DNA of 64,000 bases from Nocardia sp. SYP-A9097 (lineage in GTDB: Bacteria > Actinomycetota > Actinomycetes > Mycobacteriales > Mycobacteriaceae). The DNA is taken from contig NZ_WJIC01000012.1 in assembly GCF_009649815.1 (NCBI RefSeq), forward strand, positions 62,001 through 126,000, in the 5' to 3' direction. A model generated the notes under the pieces. The model was given only the letters and a program-made list of their open reading frames with translations, made no database searches and had not been told where the DNA came from. This document shows positions 51,060 through 60,578 of the stretch, piece after piece. The stretch's first letter is position 1; every line of letters starts with the position of its first letter. Made by a program: the position numbers and the translations under genes.

Positions 51060-52463
51060 TCAGTCCTCCTCGGCCCCGGCCTTCGCCCGGGCGCGGCGCG
51101 GGTGCCGCAGCCCGCTGGCGGCAAGGGCCGCACTGAGATCCGCGACCTCGTGCACCTTGATGGTGCGACCCGCTCGATCCACACCGGTCGGCACCAGCGC
51201 CTCGGTGAACCCCAGCCGCTCCGCCTCGGCCAGGCGGCGGGTCAATCCGGTCACCTGCCGCACCTCGCCCGCCAGCCCCACCTCACCGAGCACCACCATG
51301 CCCGGGCGCAGCGCGTGATCCTGGCTCGCACTCGCAATGGCAAGGGCGACAGCCAGATCCGCTGCGGGCTCTGTGAGCCGCATTCCGCCTACGGTGGCCG
51401 CGTAGACGTCCTGCTTACCCACATAGACCCCGCAGCGGCTCTGCAGGACAGCCAGGACCATGGAAACGCGGTTGTAGTCCAGCCCGCTCACCGCGCGACG
51501 CGGGGCGGGCACCTGGGTGTCGACGGTGAGGCCCTGCACCTCGCCGAGCATGGGCCGCTTCCCGTCCATGGCCACCGTGACCGCGGTACCCGGCACCGCC
51601 GTACCCCGGTGATGCAGGAACAGCCCGGAAGGATCATCCACACAGGCGATTCCGGACTCACGCATTTCGAAGCAGCCCACCTCGTCGGTGCTGCCGAAAC
51701 GATTCTTGATCCCACGCACCATGCGCAGCGTCGAATGCTTGTCCCCCTCGAACTGCAGCACCACATCCACCAGATGCTCGAGCGTGCGCGGCCCCGCCAC
51801 CGAACCGTCCTTGGTGACATGCCCGACCAGCAGCACCGCGATACCCGTGGCCTTGGCCAGCGAGGTGAGCGCCGCCGTCACCGAGCGCACCTGGGTGACA
51901 CCGCCGATCACACCGTCCACATCGGCGGCCAGCATGGTCTGCACCGAATCGACCACCAGCAGCGAGGGCCGCACCTGTTCGACATGCCCGAGAATCGTCG
52001 CCAGATCGGATTCGGCCGCGAGATAGACCTTCTCGTGCACCGCCCCCGTGCGGTCCGCCCGCAACCGCACCTGCCCCGCCGACTCCTCCGCGGTCACGTA
52101 CAGCGCGATCTCATCGCGCGCCCGCGCCCACCGATGCGACACCTCGAGCAGCAGCGTCGACTTCCCGACCCCCGGCTCCCCCGACAACAGCACCACCGAC
52201 CCGGGCACGATGCCCCCGCCCAGCACCCGATCCAACTCCGACACACCGGTGGTGCGCGCGAAAGTCGTCTTCGAATCGATACTCGAAATAGGCGTGGCCG
52301 CCGTACTCGGCAGCATGGCCCGCCGCCCCACCGCCACCGTGGCCGACGACGCCACCACCTCCTCGACCGTGCCCCACGCCTCGCACGCCGGACACCGCCC
52401 CACCCATTTGGCGACCTCATTCGCGCAATCAGCGCACCGATACAGCGATTTCACCTTGGCCAC
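51060..52463 (-). CDS. radA: DNA repair protein RadA (Sms)
   Basis: 467 residues: N-terminal zinc finger C10-x2-C13 ... C24-x2-C27, RecA-like ATPase with Walker A LLSGEPGVGKST (residues 93-102), the RadA motif KNRFGSTDEVGCF, and a C-terminal Lon-like domain (GGMRLTEPAADLAVALA). It processes recombination branches. Start GTG 52463 follows TAGGCT (minus strand, 52475-52470) by six bases, an exact leaderless arrangement. disA, usually next, is missing. Confidence 0.95.
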   Translation of the reverse strand: MAKVKSLYRCADCANEVAKWVGRCPACEAWGTVEEVVASSATVAVGRRAMLPSTAATPISSIDSKTTFARTTGVSELDRVLGGGIVPGSVVLLSGEPGVGKSTLLLEVSHRWARARDEIALYVTAEESAGQVRLRADRTGAVHEKVYLAAESDLATILGHVEQVRPSLLVVDSVQTMLAADVDGVIGGVTQVRSVTAALTSLAKATGIAVLLVGHVTKDGSVAGPRTLEHLVDVVLQFEGDKHSTLRMVRGIKNRFGSTDEVGCFEMRESGIACVDDPSGLFLHHRGTAVPGTAVTVAMDGKRPMLGEVQGLTVDTQVPAPRRAVSGLDYNRVSMVLAVLQSRCGVYVGKQDVYAATVGGMRLTEPAADLAVALAIASASQDHALRPGMVVLGEVGLAGEVRQVTGLTRRLAEAERLGFTEALVPTGVDRAGRTIKVHEVADLSAALAASGLRHPRRARAKAGAEED

Positions 52464-52578
52464 GCGCGCAGCCTAATTACCGCCCCCGACAGAAACTCGC
52501 GCCGCACTCGGCGATTCCACCGCCACGCACTCCGACACGCCCGGCAAACACCGTGCCGAATATTTTCTGTCGAAAACG

Positions 52579-52614
52579 ACCGCACCCGCCTCGGTAATCC
52601 GAAGCGGGTGCGGT
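52579..52614. terminator. Hairpin terminator after lpqE
   Basis: 16-bp stem with one mismatch (52579-52594 with 52599-52614), loop TAAT. It lies downstream of lpqE on the minus strand and upstream of radA. Confidence 0.75.
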
Positions 52615-52659
52615 AGAAGCGAATTCGAGCCGAGCGCATTGCCCGGAACGATTTCAGGC

Positions 52660-53307
52660 TCAGTGGCCGGACTTGGTTTCTTCCTTGGCCGGTTCCGGGC
52701 GCGGGTTGTTCGATCCGGCGTCGACCGGAACGTTCACCACGACGGTGCCCGCTTCCTTGAAGATGAAGGTGACCGGGTAGGTCAGTCCGGGGGTGACGTC
52801 CTTGGTCAGCCCGGTGACCTCGACCAGCAGCGGCTTCTCGTTCGGGTCGCTGACCTTGTCGGAAGCGGGCTCGGTCGCGTGCTGGTCGTGCGTGGGAGCC
52901 GCGCCGTGCTCTTCCTTATCGGCCGTCGACAGATCCGACACCAGGACGGTCTGCGGCTTGATCTCGGCCTTGCCGTTGATCTTCACCTGGCCCAGCTCGG
53001 TGGTGATGCCGACGAGTTCGTCGTTCTTCGCCTCGCCGAGGTTGGCGGCGCTGAACGCCAGCACGGCCTTACCGCCCTTGGCGTTGTCGTACTCCTCGGT
53101 CTGCGGCAGCAGGAAGCGCACGTCCCGCAGCGCGACCTTGCCGACGTTCGCGGAATTGCCGTTCACGGCCGCGACCTGGTGCGCGGTCTGCGAGATCTGA
53201 CCGGCGCCGCAACCCGTCAACGCGAGCACCGCGCCCGCAGCGAGTGCAGCAACCGTCATGGCACGCCGGCGCGTCTTGGACGCGGTGGTGGCTTTCAGGG
53301 CAGTCAC
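52660..53307 (-). CDS. lpqE: LpqE-like lipoprotein
   Basis: Lipoprotein of 215 residues: signal peptide with lipobox LTGC about residue 31, then a domain with VALRDVRFLLPQTEEY and AVLAFSAANLGEAKND, as in mycobacterial LpqE. It also has a charged, His-containing insert (EEHGAAPTHDQHATE) and a Pro/Glu tail. A metal-binding role is possible but not shown. The GTG at 53307 is used: GGAGGA lies eight bases upstream. Divergent from carD. Confidence 0.87.
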   Translation of the reverse strand: MTALKATTASKTRRRAMTVAALAAGAVLALTGCGAGQISQTAHQVAAVNGNSANVGKVALRDVRFLLPQTEEYDNAKGGKAVLAFSAANLGEAKNDELVGITTELGQVKINGKAEIKPQTVLVSDLSTADKEEHGAAPTHDQHATEPASDKVSDPNEKPLLVEVTGLTKDVTPGLTYPVTFIFKEAGTVVVNVPVDAGSNNPRPEPAKEETKSGH

Positions 53308-53611
53308 GGGTTGTTCCTCCATGTCGACCGGTCTCACTCCACTATGCAGAGTAGTAGTCAAGAAGAGTAATGCGTGTGTTCCCACGCCTCTCGCGGGGGC
53401 GGCTATACGGAATGTCGTGTATGCCTGGAGGGCTCGCGCATATGTCTTCGAACGCAACTGAGCGGTATCCCGTTATGCCACAACAAGATGCACACACTTC
53501 GGCGGTTGTCAACCCCCACCGCTGGCTCGTTGTGGCCCTGACCTGCACCGTTGATCGCGCCGTTACCGAGTCGCATGTTAAACTGTGAACATCGAAAGGG
53601 GCACGGGACAC
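53308..53611. promoter_or_regulatory. Divergent promoter region lpqE/carD
   Basis: 304 bases without a convincing gene. TAAACT at 53579-53584 is a candidate -10 for carD, with no well-spaced -35 box. No hairpin or KstR-like site seen. Confidence 0.4.
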
Positions 53612-54100
53612 ATGATTTTTAAGGTCGGAGACACCGTCGTTTACCCCCACCACGGAGCGGCGCTGATCGAAGCAATCGAAACCCGCACCATCAAGGGTGT
53701 ACAAAAGGAGTATCTGGTCCTGAAGGTCGCTCAAGGCGACCTGACCGTTCGGGTTCCCGCAGAGAACGCAGAGTATGTCGGCGTCCGCGACGTCGTCGGC
53801 CAGGAGGGCCTGGACAAGGTCTTCCAGGTGCTCCGCGCACCGCACACCGAAGAGCCCACCAACTGGTCTCGCCGTTACAAGGCCAACCTCGAGAAGCTCG
53901 CCTCCGGCGATGTGAACAAGGTGGCCGAGGTCGTTCGCGACCTGTGGCGTCGGGAGCAGGACCGCGGCCTGTCCGCCGGTGAGAAGCGCATGCTGGCCAA
54001 GGCCCGGCAGATTCTCGTCGGTGAACTCGCACTCGCGGAGGGCACCGATGATGTTCGTGCCGAGACCCTGCTCGACGAGGTTCTCGCCGCGGCTTCCTGA
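53612..54100 (+). CDS. carD: RNA polymerase-binding regulator CarD
   Basis: 162 residues, the exact length of mycobacterial CarD and nearly identical in sequence. The N-terminal RNA polymerase-interacting domain starts MIFKVGDTVVYPHHGAAL; the C-terminal DNA-binding helices include WRREQDRGLSAGEKRML. It stabilises open complexes. ATG 53612 was chosen by homology; AAGGGG precedes it. ispD starts two bases after its stop, so carD, ispD and ispF are one operon. Confidence 0.97.
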   Translation: MIFKVGDTVVYPHHGAALIEAIETRTIKGVQKEYLVLKVAQGDLTVRVPAENAEYVGVRDVVGQEGLDKVFQVLRAPHTEEPTNWSRRYKANLEKLASGDVNKVAEVVRDLWRREQDRGLSAGEKRMLAKARQILVGELALAEGTDDVRAETLLDEVLAAAS

Positions 54101-54102
54101 TC

Positions 54103-54825
54103 GTGAACGCATTACACGGTGAAAGCCGTGTCGTAGCGCTGGTCCCTGCCGCCGGTATGGGCGTGCGCCTGGGTGAGAACAAGCCCAAGGCGTTCGTTCC
54201 AGTCGGCGGCAGTCCCATGCTCGCACTGGCAGTGGCCGGCCTGATCGCCTCCGGGTCCGTCGATGAAGTTGTGGTTATGGTGCCCGCCGAACTCCTCGAC
54301 CAGACCCGCGCACTGCTGCCCGTGAGCTCCACCCCCGTGCACGTGGTGCCCGGGGGCAGTGAGCGCACCGATTCCGTCCGGGCCGGGCTCGACGCCGCCC
54401 CCGACGCCACTTTCGTACTCGTGCACGATGCCGCCCGCGCCCTCACACCGCCCGCGCTGATCGCCCGCGTGGTGGCCGAGCTGCGCGCGGGCGCACAGGC
54501 CGTGATTCCGGCGCTGCCCGTCACCGACACCATCAAATCCGTGGATGCCACGGGTGCGGTGACCGGGACGCCGGATCGTGCCGGATTGCGTGCCATTCAA
54601 ACTCCGCAGGGCTTCGAGGCGCGGCTGCTGCGCGCGGCCTATGCCACCGGTACCCAGGCGACCGATGACGCGGGCCTGGTCGAGTTGCTCGGCGCGACCG
54701 TGCGCACGGTGCCCGGCGATGTCCTGGCCTTCAAGATCACTACGCCGCTCGACCTGGTACTCGCCAATACACTGGTGGCACAGGGCAGTTCGAATGGCAC
54801 GCGGGAGGCGGTGACAACGCGATGA
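54103..54825 (+). CDS. ispD: MEP cytidylyltransferase IspD
   Basis: 240 residues; attaches CMP to 2-C-methyl-D-erythritol 4-phosphate in isoprenoid synthesis. Motifs: LVPAAGMGVRLGENKPKAF at the N-terminus, GGSERTDSVRAGL and LVHDAARALTPP. GTG start two bases after carD. Overlaps ispF by four bases. Confidence 0.95.
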   Translation: MNALHGESRVVALVPAAGMGVRLGENKPKAFVPVGGSPMLALAVAGLIASGSVDEVVVMVPAELLDQTRALLPVSSTPVHVVPGGSERTDSVRAGLDAAPDATFVLVHDAARALTPPALIARVVAELRAGAQAVIPALPVTDTIKSVDATGAVTGTPDRAGLRAIQTPQGFEARLLRAAYATGTQATDDAGLVELLGATVRTVPGDVLAFKITTPLDLVLANTLVAQGSSNGTREAVTTR

Positions 54826-55328
54826 TCGACCCCACCTCCATGCGTGTGGGCATCGGCAGCGATGTGCACCCGATCCAGCCCGGCCGGGACTGCTGGATGG
54901 CCGGCCTGCTCTTCGACAGTGACAGCGGCTGCGAAGGCCACTCCGACGGGGATGTCGCCGCGCACGCACTCTGCGACGCGCTGCTCTCCGCCGCAGGTCT
55001 CGGCGATGTCGGCGCGATCTTCGGCACCGGCCGTCCCGAATGGGAGGGCGTATCCGGCGCGGCCATGTTGAAGGAAGTGCGGCGGCTGCTGGATGAGTCC
55101 GGCTTCACAATTGTCAATGCGGCTGTACAAGTAATTGGTAATCGTCCCAAGATCGGTCCGCGCCGCGCCGAAGCACAAAAGGTACTCGGCGAAATTCTGG
55201 GCGCACCGGTTTCGGTCTCCGGCACCACTACCGACGGGCTGGGACTCACCGGTCGCGGCGAAGGCGTGGCATCGGTGGCCACCGCACTGCTGTGTTGTCG
55301 GTCCTCCTGTGTTGTCGGCACTGAATAG
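54822..55328 (+). CDS. ispF: MECDP synthase IspF
   Basis: 168 residues; zinc enzyme forming the cyclic diphosphate in the MEP pathway. The metal ligands are in VGIGSDVHPI; GHSDGDVAAHALCDALLSAAG and TTTDGLGLTGRGEGVAS are family signatures. Starts within the ispD stop (ATGA). The last eight residues (CRSSCVVG) extend beyond the usual end. Confidence 0.95.
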   Translation: MIDPTSMRVGIGSDVHPIQPGRDCWMAGLLFDSDSGCEGHSDGDVAAHALCDALLSAAGLGDVGAIFGTGRPEWEGVSGAAMLKEVRRLLDESGFTIVNAAVQVIGNRPKIGPRRAEAQKVLGEILGAPVSVSGTTTDGLGLTGRGEGVASVATALLCCRSSCVVGTE

Positions 55329-55439
55329 CCGCAATCGGTTCGGCCTCGAACCCCCTGATTCGGAAATCCCCGGTCGCGGCGAACCTCGAGCCGTATCCGC
55401 CCGTATTCCGCCATATCTCACCAACTAGGATGCTCTGTC

Positions 55440-56840
55440 GTGACTCTGCGCCTTTTCGACACCGAGACGCGGACCCTGCGTGAATTCACGCCGCTGGTCC
55501 CCGGCCACGCTTCGGTGTACCTGTGTGGCGCGACCGTGCAGGGTGAACCCCACATCGGACATGTGCGCAGTGGCGTCGCCTTCGACGTGCTGCGACGGTG
55601 GTTGTCCGCCAATGGTTTCGATGTAGCCTTCATCCGCAATGTCACCGATATCGACGACAAGATTCTGAACAAGGCGGCCGAGCACGGGCGGCCGTGGTGG
55701 GAGTGGGCGGCCACGCACGAGCGGGCCTTCGACCGCGCCTACGAGACGCTCGGGGTGCTGCCGCCCTCGGCCGAGCCGCGCGCCACCGGGCACATCACGC
55801 AGATGGTGCAGATGATGGAGCGGCTCATCGAGCGTGGGCACGCGTACCCGTCCGAGGGCAATGTCTACTTCGATGTGCTGAGTTTTCCCGACTACGGCAA
55901 GCTCTCCGGGCACAAGCTCGACGACGTGCATCAGGGTGAGAGCCTGGGAACCGGCAAGAAGGACACGCGCGACTTCACGCTCTGGAAGGCCGCCAAACCC
56001 GGTGAGCCGAGCTGGCCTTCGCCGTGGGGTCCGGGACGACCCGGCTGGCATTTGGAATGCTCCGCGATGGCCGAGTTCTATCTCGGAGCGGAATTCGATA
56101 TTCATTGCGGCGGAATGGATTTGATTTTCCCGCACCACGAGAACGAAATCGCGCAGTCGCAGGCCGCCGGGGACGGGTTCGCCCGCTACTGGCTGCACAA
56201 CGGCTGGGTGACGCTCTCGGGCGAGAAGATGTCGAAATCGCTCGGCAATACGCTCTCCATTCCGGCGGTGCTGGAGCGGGTCGGTGTGCGCGCGGTCGAA
56301 TTGCGGTTCTATCTGGGCAGTGCGGGCTACCGGTCCATGCTGGAGTACTCCGATCAGGCGCTGTCCGAGGCCGCGGCCTCCTATCAGCGCATCGAGGCGT
56401 TCGTGCAGCGGGTGGTCGAGCGAGCGGGGGCGGTTCCGGTCGGAGCCTGGACCCCGGGCTTCGCCGACGCGCTGAACGACGATCTCGGAGTTCCCAAGGC
56501 GCTGGCCGAGATTCACGGTGCCGTGAACGAGGGCAATAAGGCGCTGGACGCCAACGACCTCGATGCCGCGCGCGGGATCGCCGGTCAGGTGCGGGCAATG
56601 CTGGGCGTCCTCGGCGTGGATCCCCTCGATCCGCACTGGGCAGCGCCCGCCGATAATTCTTCCGCTATCGCCGCCCTCGATGTGCTCATCGGGGCGGAAT
56701 TGGAACGGCGGCAGCAGGCCCGCGCCGATAAGGACTGGCCCGCCGCCGACGCGGTGCGTGATCGGCTCAAGAAAGCGGGGGTGGAGGTCACCGACACTCC
56801 CCGCGGGCCGGAATGGGCATTGACCAAGGAAGAACGCTGA
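55440..56840 (+). CDS. cysS: Cysteinyl-tRNA synthetase
   Basis: Class I synthetase of 466 residues. HIGH motif at 38-41 (GEPHIGH), zinc ligand C29 next to it, further ligands in LECSAMAEFYLG and CGGMDLIFPHHENEIAQ, and KMSKS in SGEKMSKSLGN near residue 263. Starts at GTG 55440, 111 bases after ispF; likely same operon. Confidence 0.97.
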   Translation: MTLRLFDTETRTLREFTPLVPGHASVYLCGATVQGEPHIGHVRSGVAFDVLRRWLSANGFDVAFIRNVTDIDDKILNKAAEHGRPWWEWAATHERAFDRAYETLGVLPPSAEPRATGHITQMVQMMERLIERGHAYPSEGNVYFDVLSFPDYGKLSGHKLDDVHQGESLGTGKKDTRDFTLWKAAKPGEPSWPSPWGPGRPGWHLECSAMAEFYLGAEFDIHCGGMDLIFPHHENEIAQSQAAGDGFARYWLHNGWVTLSGEKMSKSLGNTLSIPAVLERVGVRAVELRFYLGSAGYRSMLEYSDQALSEAAASYQRIEAFVQRVVERAGAVPVGAWTPGFADALNDDLGVPKALAEIHGAVNEGNKALDANDLDAARGIAGQVRAMLGVLGVDPLDPHWAAPADNSSAIAALDVLIGAELERRQQARADKDWPAADAVRDRLKKAGVEVTDTPRGPEWALTKEER

Positions 56841-56925
56841 ATTCGGCCGGGTTTCCCGGCTGGAAAGGTCTCGGGCAACCTCGAGGCGAGACGCGACGCG
56901 GCGCACGGCCGCGTTGGAATATTGG

Positions 56926-56946
56926 GGCGCAGCCGTTCGCTGCGCC
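56926..56946 (+). terminator. Hairpin in the cysS-rlmB gap
   Basis: Perfect 8-bp stem (56926-56933 with 56939-56946) with loop CGTTC and no T-run. It may attenuate or terminate cysS transcripts. The remaining 200-base gap shows no gene. Confidence 0.4.
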
Positions 56947-57040
56947 GACCGGATGCAGGTATCCCGCATGATCGACGTGGCGCGGGTTCTCCCGTGACCG
57001 GCCGACCGCGGGATTCCCGCGTAATACGGAAGGCGAAGTA

Positions 57041-58024
57041 ATGGCAGGCAATTCAGCGCGCCGCGGTGCGATTCGGAAGACCGGCACCAAGAAGGGGCAG
57101 GTCGTCGGCTCCGGCGGTAAGCGCCGCCGGGGACTCGAGGGCAAGGGCGCGACCCCGCCCGCCGTGGAGCGCACCAAGCATCCCGCCGCCAAGCGTGCCA
57201 AGGCCGCGTCCAAGGCGCAGACGGCGGCCGCGAACGCGCGCACCCGCAATGCGGGCCGGCCGATCGCCGGGCGTAAGGACAACGAGGGTCCGGAGCTCGT
57301 GCTCGGCCGCAACCCGGTGGTGGAGTGCCTGCGCGCCGGCGTGCCCGCGACCGCGCTGTACGTCGCGGTCGGCACCGAGAACGACGACCGGCTCACCGAG
57401 GCCGTGAAGATCGCCGCCGATACCGGCATCTCGATCCTGGAACTGCCGCGCACCGACCTCGACAAGATGAGCCATAACGCGATGCACCAGGGCCTGGCCC
57501 TGCAGGTGCCGCCGTACCGGTACGCGCATCCGGACGATCTGGTGGAGCGGGTGCGCGCCTCGGGCGAACCGGCGATGCTGGTGGCCCTGGACAATATCTC
57601 CGATCCGCGCAACCTCGGCGCGGTCATCCGTTCGGTGGCGGCGTTCGGCGGTCACGGCGTGGTGATTCCGCAGCGCCGCAGTGCCAGTGTCACCGCCGTC
57701 GCCTGGCGCACCAGTGCGGGCGCGGCGGCCCGGCTGCCCGTCGCCCGGGCCACCAATCTCACTCGCACGCTGAAGGATTGGGCCAGCCAGGGCTACCAGA
57801 TCGTCGGCCTGGACGCGGGCGGCGATACCGAACTGGACAGCTTCGACGGCACCGCGCCGACGGTCATCGTGGTCGGGTCCGAGGGCAAGGGCCTGTCCCG
57901 CCTGGTTCGCGAGACCTGCGACGCCATCATCAGCATTCCGATGGCCGGTCCGGTGGAGTCCCTCAATGCCTCCGTCGCGGCGGGTGTGGTGCTCGCGGAT
58001 GTGGCACGACAGCGCCGGATCTAG
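57041..58024 (+). CDS. rlmB: 23S rRNA 2'-O-methyltransferase (RlmB/SpoU family)
   Basis: 327 residues. About 75 N-terminal residues are Lys/Arg/Ala-rich (KRRRGLEGKGA) and likely disordered RNA-binding sequence. Then the substrate-binding domain (LVLGRNPVVECLRAGVPA) and the SPOUT knot: DNISDPRNLGAVIRSVAAFG, IVVGSEGKGLSRLV, ISIPMAGPVESLNASVA. It methylates ribose in rRNA (G2251-type). ATG 57041 is preceded by GAAGGCGAAGTA. Confidence 0.92.
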   Translation: MAGNSARRGAIRKTGTKKGQVVGSGGKRRRGLEGKGATPPAVERTKHPAAKRAKAASKAQTAAANARTRNAGRPIAGRKDNEGPELVLGRNPVVECLRAGVPATALYVAVGTENDDRLTEAVKIAADTGISILELPRTDLDKMSHNAMHQGLALQVPPYRYAHPDDLVERVRASGEPAMLVALDNISDPRNLGAVIRSVAAFGGHGVVIPQRRSASVTAVAWRTSAGAAARLPVARATNLTRTLKDWASQGYQIVGLDAGGDTELDSFDGTAPTVIVVGSEGKGLSRLVRETCDAIISIPMAGPVESLNASVAAGVVLADVARQRRI

Positions 58025-58077
58025 CCGGTAACCACCGCGGCGACCCGAAACCCGCTGCGGGAAAATAGTATTCGCGA

Positions 58078-58108
58078 AACGCCCCGCTCCCGTCCGGAGC
58101 GGGGCGTT
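58078..58108 (+). terminator. Hairpin terminator after rlmB
   Basis: Perfect 13-bp stem (58078-58090 with 58096-58108) with a five-base loop. Confidence 0.8.
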
Positions 58109-58200
58109 CGCGTCGTCCTGACCTGCGACGGGTGAAGTGGCGCGGGGCAAGACCGCGCGTCAGCATGCCGTGGAACGGGTGCGGAACGTAAAATCACGCT

Positions 58201-58479
58201 GTGGTGATCCCTCAGCAGCCCATCGGCGCGCCTACCGAGCACGAGAACGCGACGGCGGTGTTGCTATTGGGAGCGCTCAGCGTGTTCTGCTGTGGCGCAC
58301 TGGGACCGCTCGCCTGGGCCATGGGGCGGCGGGCCCTCAATGACATCGAGGCGTCCGGCGGCGCGTACGGCGGACGCATCCAGGTGATGGTCGGCTACGT
58401 GCTGGGGATTGTCGGCACCATCCTGATGGTGGTCATCGGGATCATCTTCTTCATGATGGCCATCAGCGGAAAGGCTTGA
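58201..58479 (+). CDS. DUF4190 small membrane protein
   Basis: 92 residues with two hydrophobic helices (residues 19-41 and 60-88) and the DUF4190 motif CGALGPLAWAMGRRALNDI. Function unknown; such proteins are common in actinobacteria. TAAAAT at 58189-58194 places transcription start exactly on the GTG at 58201, with no ribosome-binding site. Confidence 0.82.
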   Translation: MVIPQQPIGAPTEHENATAVLLLGALSVFCCGALGPLAWAMGRRALNDIEASGGAYGGRIQVMVGYVLGIVGTILMVVIGIIFFMMAISGKA

Positions 58480-58488
58480 GCCGCAAGC

Positions 58489-59301
58489 TCAGTCGAGACC
58501 CGGGCGGGGTTCGCCACCGGTCACCGCGTCCCAGGCGGGCCATTCAGCGCTGACGCTGCCGGTCCACTTGGGCGGACGCCGGTCCTTGAGCGCGGCTACA
58601 CCCTCACCGCCGTCGGCACTCTGGGCCACATAGTCGTTGAGCTCGGTCTCCAAGCGCCCCACCGTCTCCGGGGTCATGGTGGGGGCCTCCCACAGCAGCC
58701 GCTTGGACAGCGCGACGGGCAGCGGGGCCGAGCCGTGCGCGATATCGTGCGCCACCGCCAGCGCGGTCGGCAGTACCTCGGTGGCCGGGAGACAGGAGTT
58801 GGCGACGCCGAGCGCACGCGCCTCGTCACCGTCGAAGGTGCGACCGGTGAGCAGCAGATCGGCGGCATTGGCGCTGCCGACCAACCGGGGCAGCGTCCAA
58901 TGCGCGTACCCGTCCGCGAGCGCGCCGCGCCGAACCTGGTTGAGCCCGTACACCGCATCGCGTGCCACATAGCGCAGATCGCACTGCAGCGCGATCTCCA
59001 GGCCGATGCCGACCGCGTGCCCGTTCACCGCCGCGATGACGGGCTTGCGAATCCGGAACGGCGGCGGATCGATGAGCCCGTTCACCTCACCGACCTTCAA
59101 CGACAGATCCGCGCCCGCGCAGAAGGCGGGCGGGGTGCCGGTGATCACGACCGCGCCGATGGCGTCCTCGGTATCGCAGCGCCGCAGCGCCACGCCCAGC
59201 GCCGACGCCATCGCGGGGGTGAGCGCGTTCTGCTGAGAGGGGCGATTGAGCGTGAGCACAGCGACCCCGTCGGACACGTCCACATGCAGTTCCGAACTCA
59301 T
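58489..59301 (-). CDS. Enoyl-CoA hydratase/isomerase family protein
   Basis: Crotonase-fold enzyme of 270 residues. Motifs: VAVLTLNRPSQQNALTPAM, the CoA/oxyanion segment TPPAFCAGADLSLK, and the second oxyanion region VNGHAVGIGLEIALQCD. The usual first catalytic Glu position needs alignment. ATG 59301 with TAGACT at 59314-59309 gives a one-base leader. It lies downstream of the acyl-CoA dehydrogenase gene on the same strand, a likely beta-oxidation pair. Confidence 0.87.
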   Translation of the reverse strand: MSSELHVDVSDGVAVLTLNRPSQQNALTPAMASALGVALRRCDTEDAIGAVVITGTPPAFCAGADLSLKVGEVNGLIDPPPFRIRKPVIAAVNGHAVGIGLEIALQCDLRYVARDAVYGLNQVRRGALADGYAHWTLPRLVGSANAADLLLTGRTFDGDEARALGVANSCLPATEVLPTALAVAHDIAHGSAPLPVALSKRLLWEAPTMTPETVGRLETELNDYVAQSADGGEGVAALKDRRPPKWTGSVSAEWPAWDAVTGGEPRPGLD

Positions 59302-59327
59302 GCAGTGCAGTCTAAAGGCGAGCCGAT

Positions 59328-60500
59328 TCAACCACGCAGGATCTGACGGCCGATCGCGTACTTGTGCACCTCGGTGGGGCCGTCGTACAGGCGGAACGCG
59401 CGCATATCGCGGAAGATCATCTCCACCACCGTCTCATCGCTGATGCCGATGCCGCCGAGCACCTGCACGCAGCGGTCGGTGACCTTGAAGAGTTCCTCGG
59501 AGACATAGGACTTCGCGATGGAGCTCTCATGGCGCGCCTTCTCGCCCTGATCCATCAGCCAGCAGGCGTGCCAGATGGTGAGCCGGCACTGGTGCAGCGC
59601 GATCTCGTTGTCCGCCAACATGAATGACACACCCTCATGCTCACCGATGGTCTTGCCGAAGGCGGTGCGGGTCTTGGCGTAGTCGATCGCGATGGACTGT
59701 GCGCGCTCGGCCGCGCCCAGCCAGCGCATGCAGTGTGTGAGCCGTGCGGGCGCGAGCCGCAACTGGGCGTAGCGCAGCGCCTGACCGGTCTCGCCGAGCA
59801 CGGATTCCCTGGGCAGCACCAGGTTCTCGAAGTTCACCACCGCGTGGCCGCCGACGTAATTGCGGTCCATGGTGTTCATGATGCGTTCGATGACAATGCC
59901 GGGTGAGTCGCCGTCGCAGAGGAACAGGGTCGGGCCCGCGGGCAGGTGCGGGTTATCGGCCAAGCGCGCCATGATGATCCAGGTCTTCGCGCCGTCGGCT
60001 CCGGTGATCAACCATTTGCGGCCGTTGACGGTGAAGTTCTCGCCGTCGAAGACGGCCTCGGTGGTCAGCTGGTTCGGATCCGAGCCCGCGCCGTTCGGTT
60101 CGGTCATGGCGAAGACCGAGCGCTGGTGCCCGTCGATGACCGGCCGCAGAAAGCGTTCTGTCTGTTCGGGATTCGCGACTTTGGCAAGCAGGAACATATT
60201 GCCCTCGTCGGGGGCCGCGCAGTTCATGGCGACCGGGCCGAGGGTAGACCAACCGGCCGCCTCGTAGATGACGGCCTGCTCGATATGGCTGAGCCCGCGC
60301 CCGCCGAGCGCGACGGGGGCCTGCACGGTGAGCAGCTTCTCCGCGCGCGCCAATTCGACCAATTCCTGGCGTAATTCGTCATTGGGGCCGTGCGCGGTCA
60401 GCCTCGGGTCACGCTCGTAGGGGACGATCTTGTCGATGACGAACTGCCGCACCCGATCGCGTTCGGCGGCGAGTTCGGCGGGAATCGTGAAATCGATCAT
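59328..60500 (-). CDS. Acyl-CoA dehydrogenase (ACAD10/11-like)
   Basis: Dehydrogenase of 390 residues. Flavin and substrate motifs: FAMTEPNGAGSDPNQL, NGRKWLITGADGAKTW, and C-terminal QVLGGIGISDETVVEMIFRD with the final RLYDGPTEVHKYAIGRQIL. These C-terminal motifs match dehydrogenases such as ACAD10/11 used for unusual or hydroxylated acyl chains. ATG 60500. The hydratase gene starts 26 bases after its stop. Confidence 0.9.
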   Translation of the reverse strand: MIDFTIPAELAAERDRVRQFVIDKIVPYERDPRLTAHGPNDELRQELVELARAEKLLTVQAPVALGGRGLSHIEQAVIYEAAGWSTLGPVAMNCAAPDEGNMFLLAKVANPEQTERFLRPVIDGHQRSVFAMTEPNGAGSDPNQLTTEAVFDGENFTVNGRKWLITGADGAKTWIIMARLADNPHLPAGPTLFLCDGDSPGIVIERIMNTMDRNYVGGHAVVNFENLVLPRESVLGETGQALRYAQLRLAPARLTHCMRWLGAAERAQSIAIDYAKTRTAFGKTIGEHEGVSFMLADNEIALHQCRLTIWHACWLMDQGEKARHESSIAKSYVSEELFKVTDRCVQVLGGIGISDETVVEMIFRDMRAFRLYDGPTEVHKYAIGRQILRG

Positions 60501-60578
60501 CGTTGGTCACCATTCATTCCGGGTTGCGTCGGAGCCGAGCATACGACGCAGTCACCGGCAGACTGAAGGCACCCGCCA

